Source: Bradyrhizobium barranii subsp. apii
GTDB lineage: Bacteria > Pseudomonadota > Alphaproteobacteria > Rhizobiales > Xanthobacteraceae
Direction of reading: 5' to 3'
Length of the DNA: 64,000 nt
NCBI RefSeq assembly: GCF_011516635.5
Contig: NZ_CP096255.1
Coordinates: 2,478,501 to 2,542,500, forward strand
Shown: in pieces, positions 39,819-48,928 of the stretch
How positions within the stretch are numbered: position 1 is the stretch's first letter
Layout of the letters: the number at the start of each line of letters is the position of its first letter
The notes under the pieces: generated by a model
Databases searched by the model: none
Told to the model about the DNA's origin: nothing
Seen by the model: only the letters and a program-made list of their open reading frames with translations
Translations under genes and position numbers: made by a program

Positions 39819-41645
39819 CTACGTCAGCTCTGCCGTGGCCTGATCAAGCCAGGCCTTCGTCGCTTCGTCCAGCGCCGGCCGCACCTCGGCCCTCACGCGC
39901 GCGTGGTAGGCATTGAGCCAGTCGAGCTCGTCCTTGCCCAGCATCGCGACGTCGACCAGGCGCCGGTCGATCGGCGCCAGGGTCAGCGTCTCGAACGCAT
40001 TCATCGGTTTTTCCGCGCCCTCGATGTCGGCGGCGACCACCAGCTCGAGGTTCTCGATGCGGATGCCGAAGCCGTCGGTCTTGTAATAGCCGGGCTCGTT
40101 GGAGAGGATCATGCCGCGCTTCAGCGGCGTTGTGCCGAGCTTCGAGATCCGCGCCGGTCCTTCGTGCACGCTGAGATAGCTGCCGACGCCGTGGCCGGTG
40201 CCGTGCTCGAAATCGACGCCGGCGGCCCAGAGATATTGCCGCGCCAGCGTGTCAAGCTGTGCGCCGGTGGTGCCGTCGGGAAACACCGCGCGCGCGATCG
40301 CGATGTGGCCGCGCAGTACCCGGGTGAAGCGGTCGCGCATCTCCTCCGTCGGCTCGCCCACGGCCATGGTACGGGTGACGTCGGTGGTGCCGTCTTCATA
40401 TTGCGCACCGGAATCGATCAGCAGCAGATCGCCCGGCGCGATGCGCCGATTGCTCTTGCGGGTGACGCGGTAGTGCACGATGGCGCCGTTCGGGCCGGTG
40501 CCTGATATGGTCGGGAACGAGACGTCCTTCAGCGCGCCGGTGTCGCGGCGGAACGTCTCAAGCGCCTCGACCGCGTCGATCTCGGTCAGCTTGCCGCTTG
40601 ATGCCTCGCGGTCGACGAAGGCGAGGAAGCGCGCCAGCGCCACGGCATCGCGGCGGTGCGCCGTCCGTGTGCCCTTGATCTCGGTCGCGTTCTTGACGGC
40701 CTTGAGCAGTGCAATCGGATCGCTGCCGCGCACTGGCTTGCCGCCGGCGCTTGCGATCAGCCGGCTGAGCGCGTCGGCCGCGGTGGCATTGTCGAGTGCG
40801 ATCGCGGCGCCGCTCTTGGCGAGCGCCATCAGCGTCGGTGCCATCGCATCGGGTTCGCGCACATCGGCGGATTGCTCCAGATGGTCGCGGGTCAAATTGG
40901 AGAGTTTTCGGTGGTCGATGAACACGGTCGGGCGGCCGTCCTTCGGCACCAGCGCGTAGGACAGCGGCAGTGGCGTATGGGCGACGTCGGCGCCGCGGAT
41001 GTTGAAGGTCCAGGCCACGGCGTGGCTGTCGGAGAGCACCAGCGCGTCGACGCCGAGCTTGGCGATCTCGCTTTTGATTTGCGTGATCTTCTCGGCCTCG
41101 GCGACCCCGGCATTTTGCAGGCTGTGCACGGCGACCGGGGCCAGCGGCGGCTGCGGCCGGTCCTGCCAGATCGCATCGACCGGATTGCTGTCGACGGGAA
41201 CCAGCTCGGCGCCGGCCTTGGCGCAGGCGGCGGCGAGGCGCTCGGCTGCCGAAGAAGTGTGCAGCCACGGATCAAATCCGAGGCGGTCGCCGGCTTTCAG
41301 GTGCGTCGATACCCAGCTCTCCGGCGGCGGATCGATCAGCGATACCACCGCCCAGGCCTTTGCGTCGACCTGCTTGGCCGCCTGGATCGTGTAGCGGCCG
41401 TCGACGAAGATCGCGGCCTCATGCGTCAGCACCACCGCCAATCCTGCGGAACCGGTAAAGCCGGTCAGCCAGGCCAGCCGCTCCTCCGAGGGGGGCACAT
41501 ATTCGTTCTGCTGCTGGTCGGCGCGCGGAACGACGAAGCCGGTCAGCTTGCGGCGGGCGAGTTCTTCACGGAGCGCGGCAAGGCGCGCCGTCAATGCGAC
41601 GCCGGCCTCGGGCTCCTCGAATGTCTGGAAGTGTGCTTCGAACAT
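39819..41645 (-). CDS. Xaa-Pro aminopeptidase (aminopeptidase P, M24B)
   Basis: 608 residues, the long eukaryote-like form with two creatinase-like N-domains before the catalytic M24 domain. Metal-binding segments are present: LLIDSGAQYEDGTTDVTRT (two Asp), GTGHGVGSYLSVHEGP (His) and LSNEPGYYKTDGFGIRIENL (two Glu). It removes N-terminal residues preceding proline, in the cytoplasm. It is a single gene here. Confidence 0.93.
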   Translation of the reverse strand: MFEAHFQTFEEPEAGVALTARLAALREELARRKLTGFVVPRADQQQNEYVPPSEERLAWLTGFTGSAGLAVVLTHEAAIFVDGRYTIQAAKQVDAKAWAVVSLIDPPPESWVSTHLKAGDRLGFDPWLHTSSAAERLAAACAKAGAELVPVDSNPVDAIWQDRPQPPLAPVAVHSLQNAGVAEAEKITQIKSEIAKLGVDALVLSDSHAVAWTFNIRGADVAHTPLPLSYALVPKDGRPTVFIDHRKLSNLTRDHLEQSADVREPDAMAPTLMALAKSGAAIALDNATAADALSRLIASAGGKPVRGSDPIALLKAVKNATEIKGTRTAHRRDAVALARFLAFVDREASSGKLTEIDAVEALETFRRDTGALKDVSFPTISGTGPNGAIVHYRVTRKSNRRIAPGDLLLIDSGAQYEDGTTDVTRTMAVGEPTEEMRDRFTRVLRGHIAIARAVFPDGTTGAQLDTLARQYLWAAGVDFEHGTGHGVGSYLSVHEGPARISKLGTTPLKRGMILSNEPGYYKTDGFGIRIENLELVVAADIEGAEKPMNAFETLTLAPIDRRLVDVAMLGKDELDWLNAYHARVRAEVRPALDEATKAWLDQATAELT

Positions 41646-41830
41646 GGCTCAGTTTAGGATCATGAGGATCAGTCCGCAATGTAGACGCATTTGGGGTCGC
41701 ATCTGGCACGGACCGTGCTTGAAAATGGTCCATTCGAATTGAGTGGAGTACAGGATGCAGCAGTTGCGCTTCGTCCGGATAACAGGGAAATTCGAGCGAG
41801 TGGTTCATCTCAACGGCGAGGGGACACACG

Positions 41831-42010
41831 ATGCCAGCGTTCATGTTTGAGAAGATTTCGCCGCCGGCCCACCGCGCCCCGGCCGCAACGACACCGAAGA
41901 AGCCGCGCGGCCTCATCAGCCAGATGATCGACCGTTTCGCCGAGCGCCGCGCCAGGCGCGCCTTGCAGGGCAAGCGCGCGACACGTCGGGACGAGAAGCG
42001 GGCGGAGTAG
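41831..42010 (+). CDS. Small basic hypothetical protein (59 aa)
   Basis: 59 residues, ATG at 41831 to TAG at 42010, with GAGGGG 10-15 bases upstream. The N-terminal part is Pro/Ala-rich and the C-terminal half strongly basic and helical (ISQMIDRFAERRARRALQGK then ATRRDEKRAE). Codon use is like the neighbours. It has no recognised domain. It lies between divergent pepP and convergent prmA, and a palindromic repeat starts seven bases after its stop. Confidence 0.6.
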   Translation: MPAFMFEKISPPAHRAPAATTPKKPRGLISQMIDRFAERRARRALQGKRATRRDEKRAE

Positions 42011-42016
42011 GGCGGT

Positions 42017-42147
42017 GTCGTAGGGTGGGCAAAGGCGCAGAGCGCCGTGCCCACCATGTCTCCTTGATCCCAAATAGATGTGGTGGGCACGCTTCCGCCG
42101 TCGCTCTTCGAGCTATGGCGGACAAGTCGCTTTGCCCACCCTACGAC
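42017..42147. repeat. Palindromic repeat (GTCGTAGGGTGGGC family) overlapping the prmA stop
   Basis: Left end GTCGTAGGGTGGGCAAAG and right end CTTTGCCCACCCTACGAC are complementary; inside, GCCGTGCCCACCA and TGGTGGGCACGC pair. The right end overlaps the last codons and TAG of prmA (42141-42147), so the element supplies the stop codon. Confidence 0.8.
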
Positions 42148-43028
42148 AGTTTCCTCAGCAACAAACTGCTCCACCCCTCGATCCGCACGTGCCGCAGCGG
42201 CACGAGGCCGCGTGCGCGGTAGGCGGCGATCACGGCGGGGGCCTGGTGGGTCAAGAGGCCGGAGAGGATGACGCGCGCGCCGGGCGCGAGGTGCCGCGCC
42301 ATCGGGCCGGCCAATTGCCTTAACGGATTGGCAAGGATGTTGGCCAGGACCAGGTCGAACGGGCCGCATCTGGCAAAGTCCGGTGCGGCAAATCCGGTTG
42401 CGCGGATCACCCGCACCTGGTTGCCGACGTGGTTCAGCATCGCGTTCTCTGCCGCCACCCGCACCGACGGCGGGTCGATGTCGGAGGCGAGCACCGCGCG
42501 ATGCAGCGCCTTCGCTGCGGCGATGCCCAGCACGCCGGTGCCGGTGCCGAGGTCGAGCAGGTTCCTCGGCCGAGAACTCTTCAGGACGTGGTCAAGCAAC
42601 AGTAAACAGCCGCGGGTGGTGCCGTGGTGGCCGGTGCCGAAGGCGAGCGCCGCCTCGATCTCGATGGCAAGCTTGTTCGGCGCGACGCGGTCGCGATCGT
42701 GGCTGCCGTGCACGACGAAGCGGCCGGCCGGTACCGGGACGAGATCCTCGAGGCTCGCCTTGACCCAGTCCTTGGCCTCGACAATGTCGAAGATGAGCGT
42801 GTCCGCGATCTCGTTTCCTGCCGAAGTTACAATGAGTTCCCGCAGCCATGCCTGATCGGGCGCCTCGGCGAAATGGAGCGTGACGTCCCACTGTCCGTCC
42901 GGCCGTTCGAAGGCGGCGACCGCCGCATCGCCGTCGAAAAAGACCTCCGTGAGCACGTCGACGACGCGCTTGGCCGCGGCCTCGGTGCCGATCGAAAAGC
43001 AGGCGCGATGAGTGGGAGAAAGCTGCAT
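42141..43028 (-). CDS. prmA: Ribosomal protein L11 methyltransferase
   Basis: 295 residues. An N-terminal substrate-recognition domain is followed by a Rossmann methyltransferase: LLDLGTGTGVLGIAAAK (SAM motif I), LASDIDPPSVRVAAENA, and FDLVLANILANPL (motif IV). PrmA trimethylates L11. Its last residues (…LRKLS) and stop codon lie inside a palindromic repeat. Divergent from the pilin gene. Confidence 0.94.
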   Translation of the reverse strand: MQLSPTHRACFSIGTEAAAKRVVDVLTEVFFDGDAAVAAFERPDGQWDVTLHFAEAPDQAWLRELIVTSAGNEIADTLIFDIVEAKDWVKASLEDLVPVPAGRFVVHGSHDRDRVAPNKLAIEIEAALAFGTGHHGTTRGCLLLLDHVLKSSRPRNLLDLGTGTGVLGIAAAKALHRAVLASDIDPPSVRVAAENAMLNHVGNQVRVIRATGFAAPDFARCGPFDLVLANILANPLRQLAGPMARHLAPGARVILSGLLTHQAPAVIAAYRARGLVPLRHVRIEGWSSLLLRKLS

Positions 43029-43085
43029 TCTAGGGTTCCGTCAGTTCAATTTTTGGAACTTTTGTTCCCAATTTTCCGCATAACT

Positions 43086-43116
43086 TGCAGGTTCCGATTT
43101 AACCTGACTGCAGGTT
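43086..43116 (+). promoter_or_regulatory. Repeated TGCAGGTT motif upstream of the pilin gene
   Basis: TGCAGGTT occurs at 43086-43093 and 43109-43116 (23 bases apart). Between them AACCTG (43101-43106) forms the inverted repeat CAGGTT-N7-AACCTG with the first copy. It lies between divergent prmA and flp, so a regulator could act on either. Confidence 0.45.
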
Positions 43117-43182
43117 GTACCCCGTACATTTCCGGGTGTTGGATTCAGCCAACGCATCTTGGAATTGAAACGGAGGCGAGTC

Positions 43183-43347
43183 TTGAAGAGCATGGTTTTG
43201 AAGTTCTGGTCGGACGAATCCGGTGCAACCGCGATCGAATACGGCCTGATCGCAGCGGGCATCGCGCTGGCGATCATCACCGTGGTGAACAGCCTGGGCA
43301 CCAGCCTGAACGACAAGTTCGGTTCGATTAGCAGTTCCTTGAAGTAA
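43183..43347 (+). CDS. Flp/Fap type IVb pilin
   Basis: 54 residues from TTG at 43183, chosen because GGAG (43172-43175) is seven bases upstream; the ATG at 43192 is too far from it. The prepilin site is SG|ATAIEYGL: cleavage between Gly14 and Ala15 leaves Glu at position +5, then a hydrophobic helix (LIAAGIALAIITVVNSLG). Flp pilins build tight-adherence pili exported by Tad/Cpa machinery. No cpa/tad gene is nearby, so the assembly genes must be elsewhere. A terminator follows. Confidence 0.9.
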   Translation: MKSMVLKFWSDESGATAIEYGLIAAGIALAIITVVNSLGTSLNDKFGSISSSLK

Positions 43348-43350
43348 TTT

Positions 43351-43386
43351 CCGCCTCCCATTTCCTGGCGGGGGCTGTTTTTCTTT
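43351..43386 (+). terminator. Intrinsic terminator after the pilin gene
   Basis: CCGCC and GGCGG (43351-43355, 43367-43371) form a stem, followed by GGGCTGTTTTTCTTT. Four bases after the pilin stop. Confidence 0.65.
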
Positions 43387-43623
43387 AGAGGCTGTTACCT
43401 GACGATCGCCCGCACGGGGAGTTGCCCCCGGCGGGCGAGGTCGTTTTGGGGGGCGGCCCGGAAATGCCCACAGGCCTTCCACTCGTTTCCCCCAAGTTGT
43501 CCACGGCTTTATCCCGCCACTCGTCCCCAGCTTTTCCACCGCCTTGTACGGGGCGCGCCGGGCCTGCCGCGCGCAGGCGACCCACTGCTTTCTCACAGCC
43601 CTGCCAACAGCCTGTCCACAGCC

Positions 43624-45234
43624 CTATCCACGGCTTCCGAACAGCGAGCGGTGATCCCTCAAAATAGCCTGCGCGGCGTTGTGGCCGGGCGCGCCGGTGA
43701 CGCCGCCGCCGGGGTGGGCGCCGGAACCGCAATGATAGAGGCCCTTCAGGGGACCGCGATAGTCGGCATGGCCCAGCATCGGCCGCGCCGAGAACAGCTG
43801 GTTCAGCGTCAGAGCGCCGTGGAAGATGTCGCCTCCCAGCAGGCCGAATTGCCGTTCGAGGTCGAGCGGGGAGAGGATCTGGCGGCCAAGCACGCTTGCC
43901 GCAAAGCCAGGTGCGTATTTGTCCACCGTCGCGATCATGAGATCGGCGACCTCCTCGCGATGGTCGTCCCAGGACTTTCCGTCGGGCAGTTCGGGCGCGA
44001 CGTGTTGGCAGAACAGGCTCGCGACGTGTTTGTCCGCCGGTGCGAGCGTGTCGTCGAGCGTGGAGGGGATCAGCATTTCGACGACAGGCTCCCGGCTCCA
44101 GCCCAGCGCGCGCGCGTCGAGATAGGCGCGGTCCATGTAGCCGAGGCTTGGCGCGAGGATGATGCCGGAGGTGAGGTGATCGCCGTCGCCCGGGAGCGCG
44201 GTGAAGGAGGGCAGGCGGTCCAGCGCCACATTCATGCGGAAGGTGCCGGAGCCGTTCTTCCAGTGCCGGATGCGCGCGAGGAAGTCCGGGGGCAGCGCGT
44301 CGGCCGCGATCAGCCGCGTGTAGAGCAGCTTTGGATTGACGTTGGCCGCGACATATTTCGCGCGGATGGAGGTGCCGTTGTCCAGCACTACGCCCACCGC
44401 GCGGTCGCGCTCGACGATGATCTCGCGCACACCCGCATCCGTGTCGATCGTGACGCCGCGGCCCTGCGCGACGCGCGCCATCGCCTGCGTGATCGCCCCC
44501 ATGCCGCCGATGGCGTGGCCCCAGACGCCCTTCTTGCCATTCACCTCGCCGAAGGCGTGGTGCAGCATCACATAGGCCGAGCCCGCCGCGTACGGACTGG
44601 CATAATTGCCGACGATGGCATCGAAGCCGAACAGCGCCTTGACCAGATCGTGCTCGAACCGCTCGTCCAGCATCTCGCCGGCCGAGCGAGTGAAGAGATC
44701 GAGCAGGCTGCGGCTTTGCTCCAGCGTCAACCCACGCAGGATGTTGGCGCTCTGCAACGCGTTCACCGCTTCGCGGATCGCGTTCGTGCCAAAACCGTCG
44801 AGCAGGTTCGGCGGCGCACGCAGCACGAACTGCCGCAGCACGTCGGCGATGTCTTCCAGTTCGCGCGAGAACCCGTCGAGCGCGCTTGCGTCATGCGCGC
44901 TCAGCCGCGCGACGGATTCCTTTGTCCGCCCCTCGCCGGTGAGCAGATAGCTGCCGTCGGGCGCGGGCAGGAAATTCTGCGCGCGCCGCTCGACGATCCG
45001 CAGGCCCTGTTCAGTCAGCCCTAAGTCACGGATCACCTGTGGATTGAGCAGGCTCACGGTGTAGGCCGCGACCGAGTTGCGGAATCCGGGGTGGAACTCC
45101 TCCGTGACCGCGGCCCCGCCGACCACCTTGCGGCGCTCGACAACGCGCACGCGCAGGCCGGCCATCGCGAGATAGGCCGCGCAGGTGAGGCCGTTATGGC
45201 CAGCGCCGATGATGATGACGTCGGTTTCGCTCAT
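43624..45234 (-). CDS. Phytoene-desaturase-like FAD-dependent oxidoreductase
   Basis: 536 residues from the ATG at 45234; the frame stays open upstream inside a repeat. N-terminal dinucleotide fold VIIIGAGHNGLTCAAYLAMA followed by an Arg-rich ERRKVVGGAA, and a C-terminal FAD contact near GLYHCGSGAHPGGGVTGAPG. This is the NAD(P)/FAD oxidoreductase group related to CrtI and to vertebrate PYROXD2/RetSat. The true substrate is unknown; no carotenoid genes are adjacent. The 3' end overlaps a run of CCAC motifs. Confidence 0.88.
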   Translation of the reverse strand: MSETDVIIIGAGHNGLTCAAYLAMAGLRVRVVERRKVVGGAAVTEEFHPGFRNSVAAYTVSLLNPQVIRDLGLTEQGLRIVERRAQNFLPAPDGSYLLTGEGRTKESVARLSAHDASALDGFSRELEDIADVLRQFVLRAPPNLLDGFGTNAIREAVNALQSANILRGLTLEQSRSLLDLFTRSAGEMLDERFEHDLVKALFGFDAIVGNYASPYAAGSAYVMLHHAFGEVNGKKGVWGHAIGGMGAITQAMARVAQGRGVTIDTDAGVREIIVERDRAVGVVLDNGTSIRAKYVAANVNPKLLYTRLIAADALPPDFLARIRHWKNGSGTFRMNVALDRLPSFTALPGDGDHLTSGIILAPSLGYMDRAYLDARALGWSREPVVEMLIPSTLDDTLAPADKHVASLFCQHVAPELPDGKSWDDHREEVADLMIATVDKYAPGFAASVLGRQILSPLDLERQFGLLGGDIFHGALTLNQLFSARPMLGHADYRGPLKGLYHCGSGAHPGGGVTGAPGHNAAQAILRDHRSLFGSRG

Positions 45235-45262
45235 GAAGGATTCAAAATGTTCCGCGGTCTTT

Positions 45263-45296
45263 CCGGGATGGTCCGAAGGACCAGGCCCGGAATGAC
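45263..45296. repeat. Partial palindromic repeat upstream of the desaturase-like gene
   Basis: CCGGGATGGTCCGAAGGACCAGGCCCGG with GGCCCGGAATGAC at its right end: half of an element like that at 7694. It lies in the divergent gap before the fused MFS/spermidine-synthase-like gene. Confidence 0.55.
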
Positions 45297-45412
45297 ATCT
45301 GTATATCAAGCAATCGTCGCTGCAACATCACGAGACCCTTTATTGCCCGTTCATGCGCCTTGTGCTCCATTGCGCGCGTCCGGCGCCCGCCGGGGTTTAA
45401 GCCGGAGCTTCC

Positions 45413-47692
45413 ATGGATTCGATCGTGCAACCCGCCGCCACGGAGCAGCCCTCCTCGTCGCGCAACCGGCTGCTGCTGACGGTCTATACTGCCGCGATCT
45501 TCGTCAGTGCGCTCTTGCTGTTCTCGGTGCAGCCGCTGTTCGCCAAGATGGTGCTGCCGCGGCTCGGCGGCTCGCCGGCAGTGTGGTCGGTGGCGATGGT
45601 GTTCTTCCAGTCGCTGCTGCTGGCGGGCTATGCCTATGCGCATCTCCTGATGCAGATCAGGAATCGCATCGTTCCGGTCGCGGTGCATCTGGTTTTGCTG
45701 ATCGCAGCCTTCGCCACGCTGCCGCTCGGCATCGCCACCGCCTATGGTGAGCCGCCGGCCTCCGGCTATGCGTTCTGGCTGCTCGGCCTGTTCGTGGTCT
45801 CGATCGGCCTGCCGTTCTTCGCGCTCGCCGCCAACAATCCGCTGCTGCAGGCCTGGTTCGTCCGCACTGGCCATCCTGCCGGACACGATCCCTATTTCCT
45901 CTATGCATCCTCCAACATCGGCAGCTTCCTCGCGCTGTTGTCCTATCCGTTCCTGCTGGAGCCGATTTTCACGCTGCACACGCAGAACCGGTTCTGGACC
46001 CTTGGCTATGGCCTCCTGATCCTCCTGATCGCCGCCTGCGGCGTGCTGCTGCTGCGTTCGCCGAAGCTGGCCGTGGTCGACGCAAAAACCGAGGACATCA
46101 ATGCGCCGGCGCCAGGCTTCGTGACGCGGCTGCGCTGGATCTTCCTCGCCGCAGTGCCGTCCGGCCTGCTGATCGCCGTCACGGCGCACATCTCGACCGA
46201 CGTCGCGGCGGCGCCGTTGCTCTGGGTGCTGCCGCTGTCGCTGTATCTGCTCACCTGGGTGGTGGTGTTCCAGTCGCGGCCGCTGCTGCCGCACAAATGG
46301 ATGCTGATGCTCCAGCCGGTCGCGATCGCGGGCGTCATCGTCCTGCTGGCGTTCGGCGGCGAACAGAATCTGCTGCTGACCCTCGGCGGCCACCAATTGT
46401 GCTTCTTCGTTATCGCCATGGCCTGCCATGGCGAGCTGGCGCGGACACGCCCGGCCGCCAAATATCTCACGGGTTTCTATGTCGCGCTGTCGTTCGGCGG
46501 CATGGTCGGCGGCCTCTTTGCCGGCCTCGTTGCTCCATTCACCTTCTCCTGGATCGCCGAATACCCGATCCTGGTCGCGCTGGCCGCGCTGTGCCGGCCG
46601 CCGGCGAACGAGCGGCTGGCGGGCATCGTCAGATGGTACTGGCTGGCACTCGCCGTGCTCGCGGTGGCGCTGGTCGCGCCGTCTTACATGCCGGGCAATC
46701 TCTCGACCTGGTTCGAGGATCATCGCGTCTGGGTCGCGGGGGCTGTCGGCGTGCTCGCAGCACTTCTGGCGCTCGCGCTCAACGCCAGCCGCTGGAAGAT
46801 CTTCGCCACCGCCGCGCTCGCGCTGGCGTTGATCCGCGTCTATCCGGCGGACGAAGGCCGCGTCACGACGGTGCGCAGCTTCTTCGGCGTGCACAAGATC
46901 GTGGTGACGCCCGGCGGCTATTTCCATGTGCTGATGCACGGCACCACGATCCATGGCGCCGAGCGCTTTCGCAACAATGACGGCACGCCGGTCGTCGGCC
47001 GGCCCGAGCCGATCACCTACTACCACAAGGACGGCGGCATCGGGCAGGCCATCACCGCGATCCGCGAGCGCAAGGGCGCGCCGCTGAAGGTCGCCGCAAT
47101 CGGCGTCGGATCGGGCACGCTCGCCTGCGCCGCCGAGCCCGGCGAAAGCTGGACCTTCTTCGAGATCGACCAGTCCATGGTCGACGCGGCGAGCGACCCG
47201 AAGAACTTTCGCTACATATCGAGCTGCATGCCGGGCCTGAAGCCGGTGATCGGCGATGCTCGCCTCACCTTCGCGAAGGAGCCTGACGGCGCTTATGACC
47301 TGATCATCGTCGATGCCTATTCGTCGGATGCGATCCCGATTCATCTCGCCACCGAAGAGGCGATGAATATCTACAAGGACAAGCTGGCGCCGCACGGCGC
47401 CGTGGTGATGCACGTCTCCAACCGGCACCTCGATCTCGAGACCGTCGTGGTTGGCATCGCCGATGCCAACGATCTGAAGAGCTGGGTCTTCAACGAGGAT
47501 TCCGGACGCGACGGGGACTACATCTTCTCGACCGACGTCGTCATCTCCGCGCGCGAGGACGCCGACGTCGGCCGGCTCGCCTCCTCCAAGTCATGGGAGC
47601 AGACCGAAGCCGACGACCGGGTGCGGGTCTGGACCGACGACTATTCCAATATTTTGGGCGCGCTGTACCGGCGTCTGCGGGACGGGGAGTAG
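45413..47692 (+). CDS. Fused MFS-like membrane domain / spermidine synthase-like protein
   Basis: 759 residues in two parts. Residues ~20-460 contain about 12 hydrophobic helices; residues ~480-759 are a spermidine synthase-like domain with SAM motif VAAIGVGSGTLACAA near 560 and the segment DLIIVDAYSSDAIPIHLATE. Such fusions are common in alphaproteobacteria; whether they make and move a polyamine or act on another substrate is not known. Start ATG at 45413. Single gene; a palindromic repeat follows. Confidence 0.88.
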   Translation: MDSIVQPAATEQPSSSRNRLLLTVYTAAIFVSALLLFSVQPLFAKMVLPRLGGSPAVWSVAMVFFQSLLLAGYAYAHLLMQIRNRIVPVAVHLVLLIAAFATLPLGIATAYGEPPASGYAFWLLGLFVVSIGLPFFALAANNPLLQAWFVRTGHPAGHDPYFLYASSNIGSFLALLSYPFLLEPIFTLHTQNRFWTLGYGLLILLIAACGVLLLRSPKLAVVDAKTEDINAPAPGFVTRLRWIFLAAVPSGLLIAVTAHISTDVAAAPLLWVLPLSLYLLTWVVVFQSRPLLPHKWMLMLQPVAIAGVIVLLAFGGEQNLLLTLGGHQLCFFVIAMACHGELARTRPAAKYLTGFYVALSFGGMVGGLFAGLVAPFTFSWIAEYPILVALAALCRPPANERLAGIVRWYWLALAVLAVALVAPSYMPGNLSTWFEDHRVWVAGAVGVLAALLALALNASRWKIFATAALALALIRVYPADEGRVTTVRSFFGVHKIVVTPGGYFHVLMHGTTIHGAERFRNNDGTPVVGRPEPITYYHKDGGIGQAITAIRERKGAPLKVAAIGVGSGTLACAAEPGESWTFFEIDQSMVDAASDPKNFRYISSCMPGLKPVIGDARLTFAKEPDGAYDLIIVDAYSSDAIPIHLATEEAMNIYKDKLAPHGAVVMHVSNRHLDLETVVVGIADANDLKSWVFNEDSGRDGDYIFSTDVVISAREDADVGRLASSKSWEQTEADDRVRVWTDDYSNILGALYRRLRDGE

Positions 47693-47701
47693 GGACGTCT
47701 T

Positions 47702-47790
47702 CGTAGCCCGGATGGAGCGAAGCGCAATCCGGGGGCGCTTCCGCGTGGCGACACTGCTCCCGGATTTCGCTGCGCTCCATCCGGGCTACA
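47702..47790. repeat. Palindromic repeat (CGTAGCCCGGATGGAGCG family), copy 1
   Basis: Ends CGTAGCCCGGATGGAGCGAA and TGCGCTCCATCCGGGCTACA are complementary over ~20 bases; GCAATCCGGG and CCCGGATTTCGC extend the pairing. Nearly the same element is at 51622-51713. It lies between convergent genes. Confidence 0.85.
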
Positions 47791-47802
47791 AGGGGAAGGC
47801 TT

Positions 47803-48786
47803 CTACGGCACGACCGGCGTTCCCGCCGGCAATGCAATTCCCTTCTCGCCCGCGACTTGCCGCAGCAGGTCCGGCCTGTCCGAGATGATGCCGTCGACGC
47901 CGAGCTCGATCATGCGCGCCATGTCCTCGCGCTTGTTGACGGTCCAGACCACGATGCGCAGTCCGAGCGTGTGTGCCTCCGAGACGACCGCCTCGGTCAC
48001 ATCGCCGAAATAGGGCGACCAGACCGCGCCGCCCGCAGCCTTGATCGTCCGCGGCAGCGAGCCGCCGTGATCGGCCGGGCTGAAACCCGCCGTCCAGTTC
48101 GTCGCCTTGTCCAACGCCACCGTCTGGCCCGAGCCGCGCTGGAGCGTCAGGTAGACCGTCGGAATGTTGGGCGCCTGTTGCTGGACGAGCAGCAGGGTCC
48201 GCCAGTCGAACGACTGGATCATGACGCGATCGGAAAATCCCTCGGCCTCGATCAGCTGGAGCAGCTTTGCGACGAAGCCTCGCGGATCGAGCGACTCGTC
48301 CGGATGGTTTGGATCGATCTTGGTCTCGATATTGAAACGCACGCGCGTGTTGCCGGCCTTGCGTACCAGCGCGAACAGCTCGCCCAGGGTGGGAACGCGT
48401 GTCCCCGGCACGGCCCGCTGGTCGGGGAATTGCTTCGCGTAGGAACTGTCGGGGCGGATCTGGCCGACGTCATAGGCCCTGACCTCTTCGAGCCGCAGCT
48501 TCACGAACGGTGTGCCGGGCGCGGCGACATAGGCGCCGCCTGCATCGCGCGCGAGGTCGGGATTGAGCCCGCGTTCATGCGACACGACGACCTCGCCATC
48601 CGCGGTCACGCCGACGTCGAGCTCCAGCGTGTCCACGCCCATCGACAACGCGTTGGCGAAGGCCGGCAGGGTGTTTTCCGGCAACAGCGCGCGCCCGCCG
48701 CGATGCGCTTCGAGATCAAAGGCCATGGCTCGTCCCGCAGTGAGAACCGAGAGCACGATCAGGATTGTCGCGGCACGTGACGGCAT
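47803..48786 (-). CDS. Secreted glycerophosphodiester phosphodiesterase
   Basis: 327 residues from ATG at 48786. Signal peptide (ATILIVLSVLTAGRAMA) then the GDPD domain beginning LEAHRGGRALLPENTLPAF, with LELDVGVTADGEVVVSHE holding the metal acids and second catalytic histidine. It cleaves glycerophosphodiesters to glycerol-3-phosphate and alcohol, in the periplasm, probably to recycle phospholipid headgroups. Single gene between convergent and divergent neighbours. Confidence 0.93.
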   Translation of the reverse strand: MPSRAATILIVLSVLTAGRAMAFDLEAHRGGRALLPENTLPAFANALSMGVDTLELDVGVTADGEVVVSHERGLNPDLARDAGGAYVAAPGTPFVKLRLEEVRAYDVGQIRPDSSYAKQFPDQRAVPGTRVPTLGELFALVRKAGNTRVRFNIETKIDPNHPDESLDPRGFVAKLLQLIEAEGFSDRVMIQSFDWRTLLLVQQQAPNIPTVYLTLQRGSGQTVALDKATNWTAGFSPADHGGSLPRTIKAAGGAVWSPYFGDVTEAVVSEAHTLGLRIVVWTVNKREDMARMIELGVDGIISDRPDLLRQVAGEKGIALPAGTPVVP

Positions 48787-48928
48787 CAAGGTTCGCAGCC
48801 CAGGTGAAAGGAGGAGCTTATGAAATCTTCGCCCGGTTCGTCCAGCTTCGTGGTCGACGGGTGCTTGACGGCGGCCGGGGAAGGCGGAAACTGGCTCTCA
48901 AAAAACAACGGTTCAGGGAGCCATTCAT

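Noticed and set aside
45242..47428. A 728-residue minus-strand frame
   Set aside because: Shadow of the fused MFS/spermidine-synthase-like gene; the product is Arg/Gln/Asp-rich without any fold signal.
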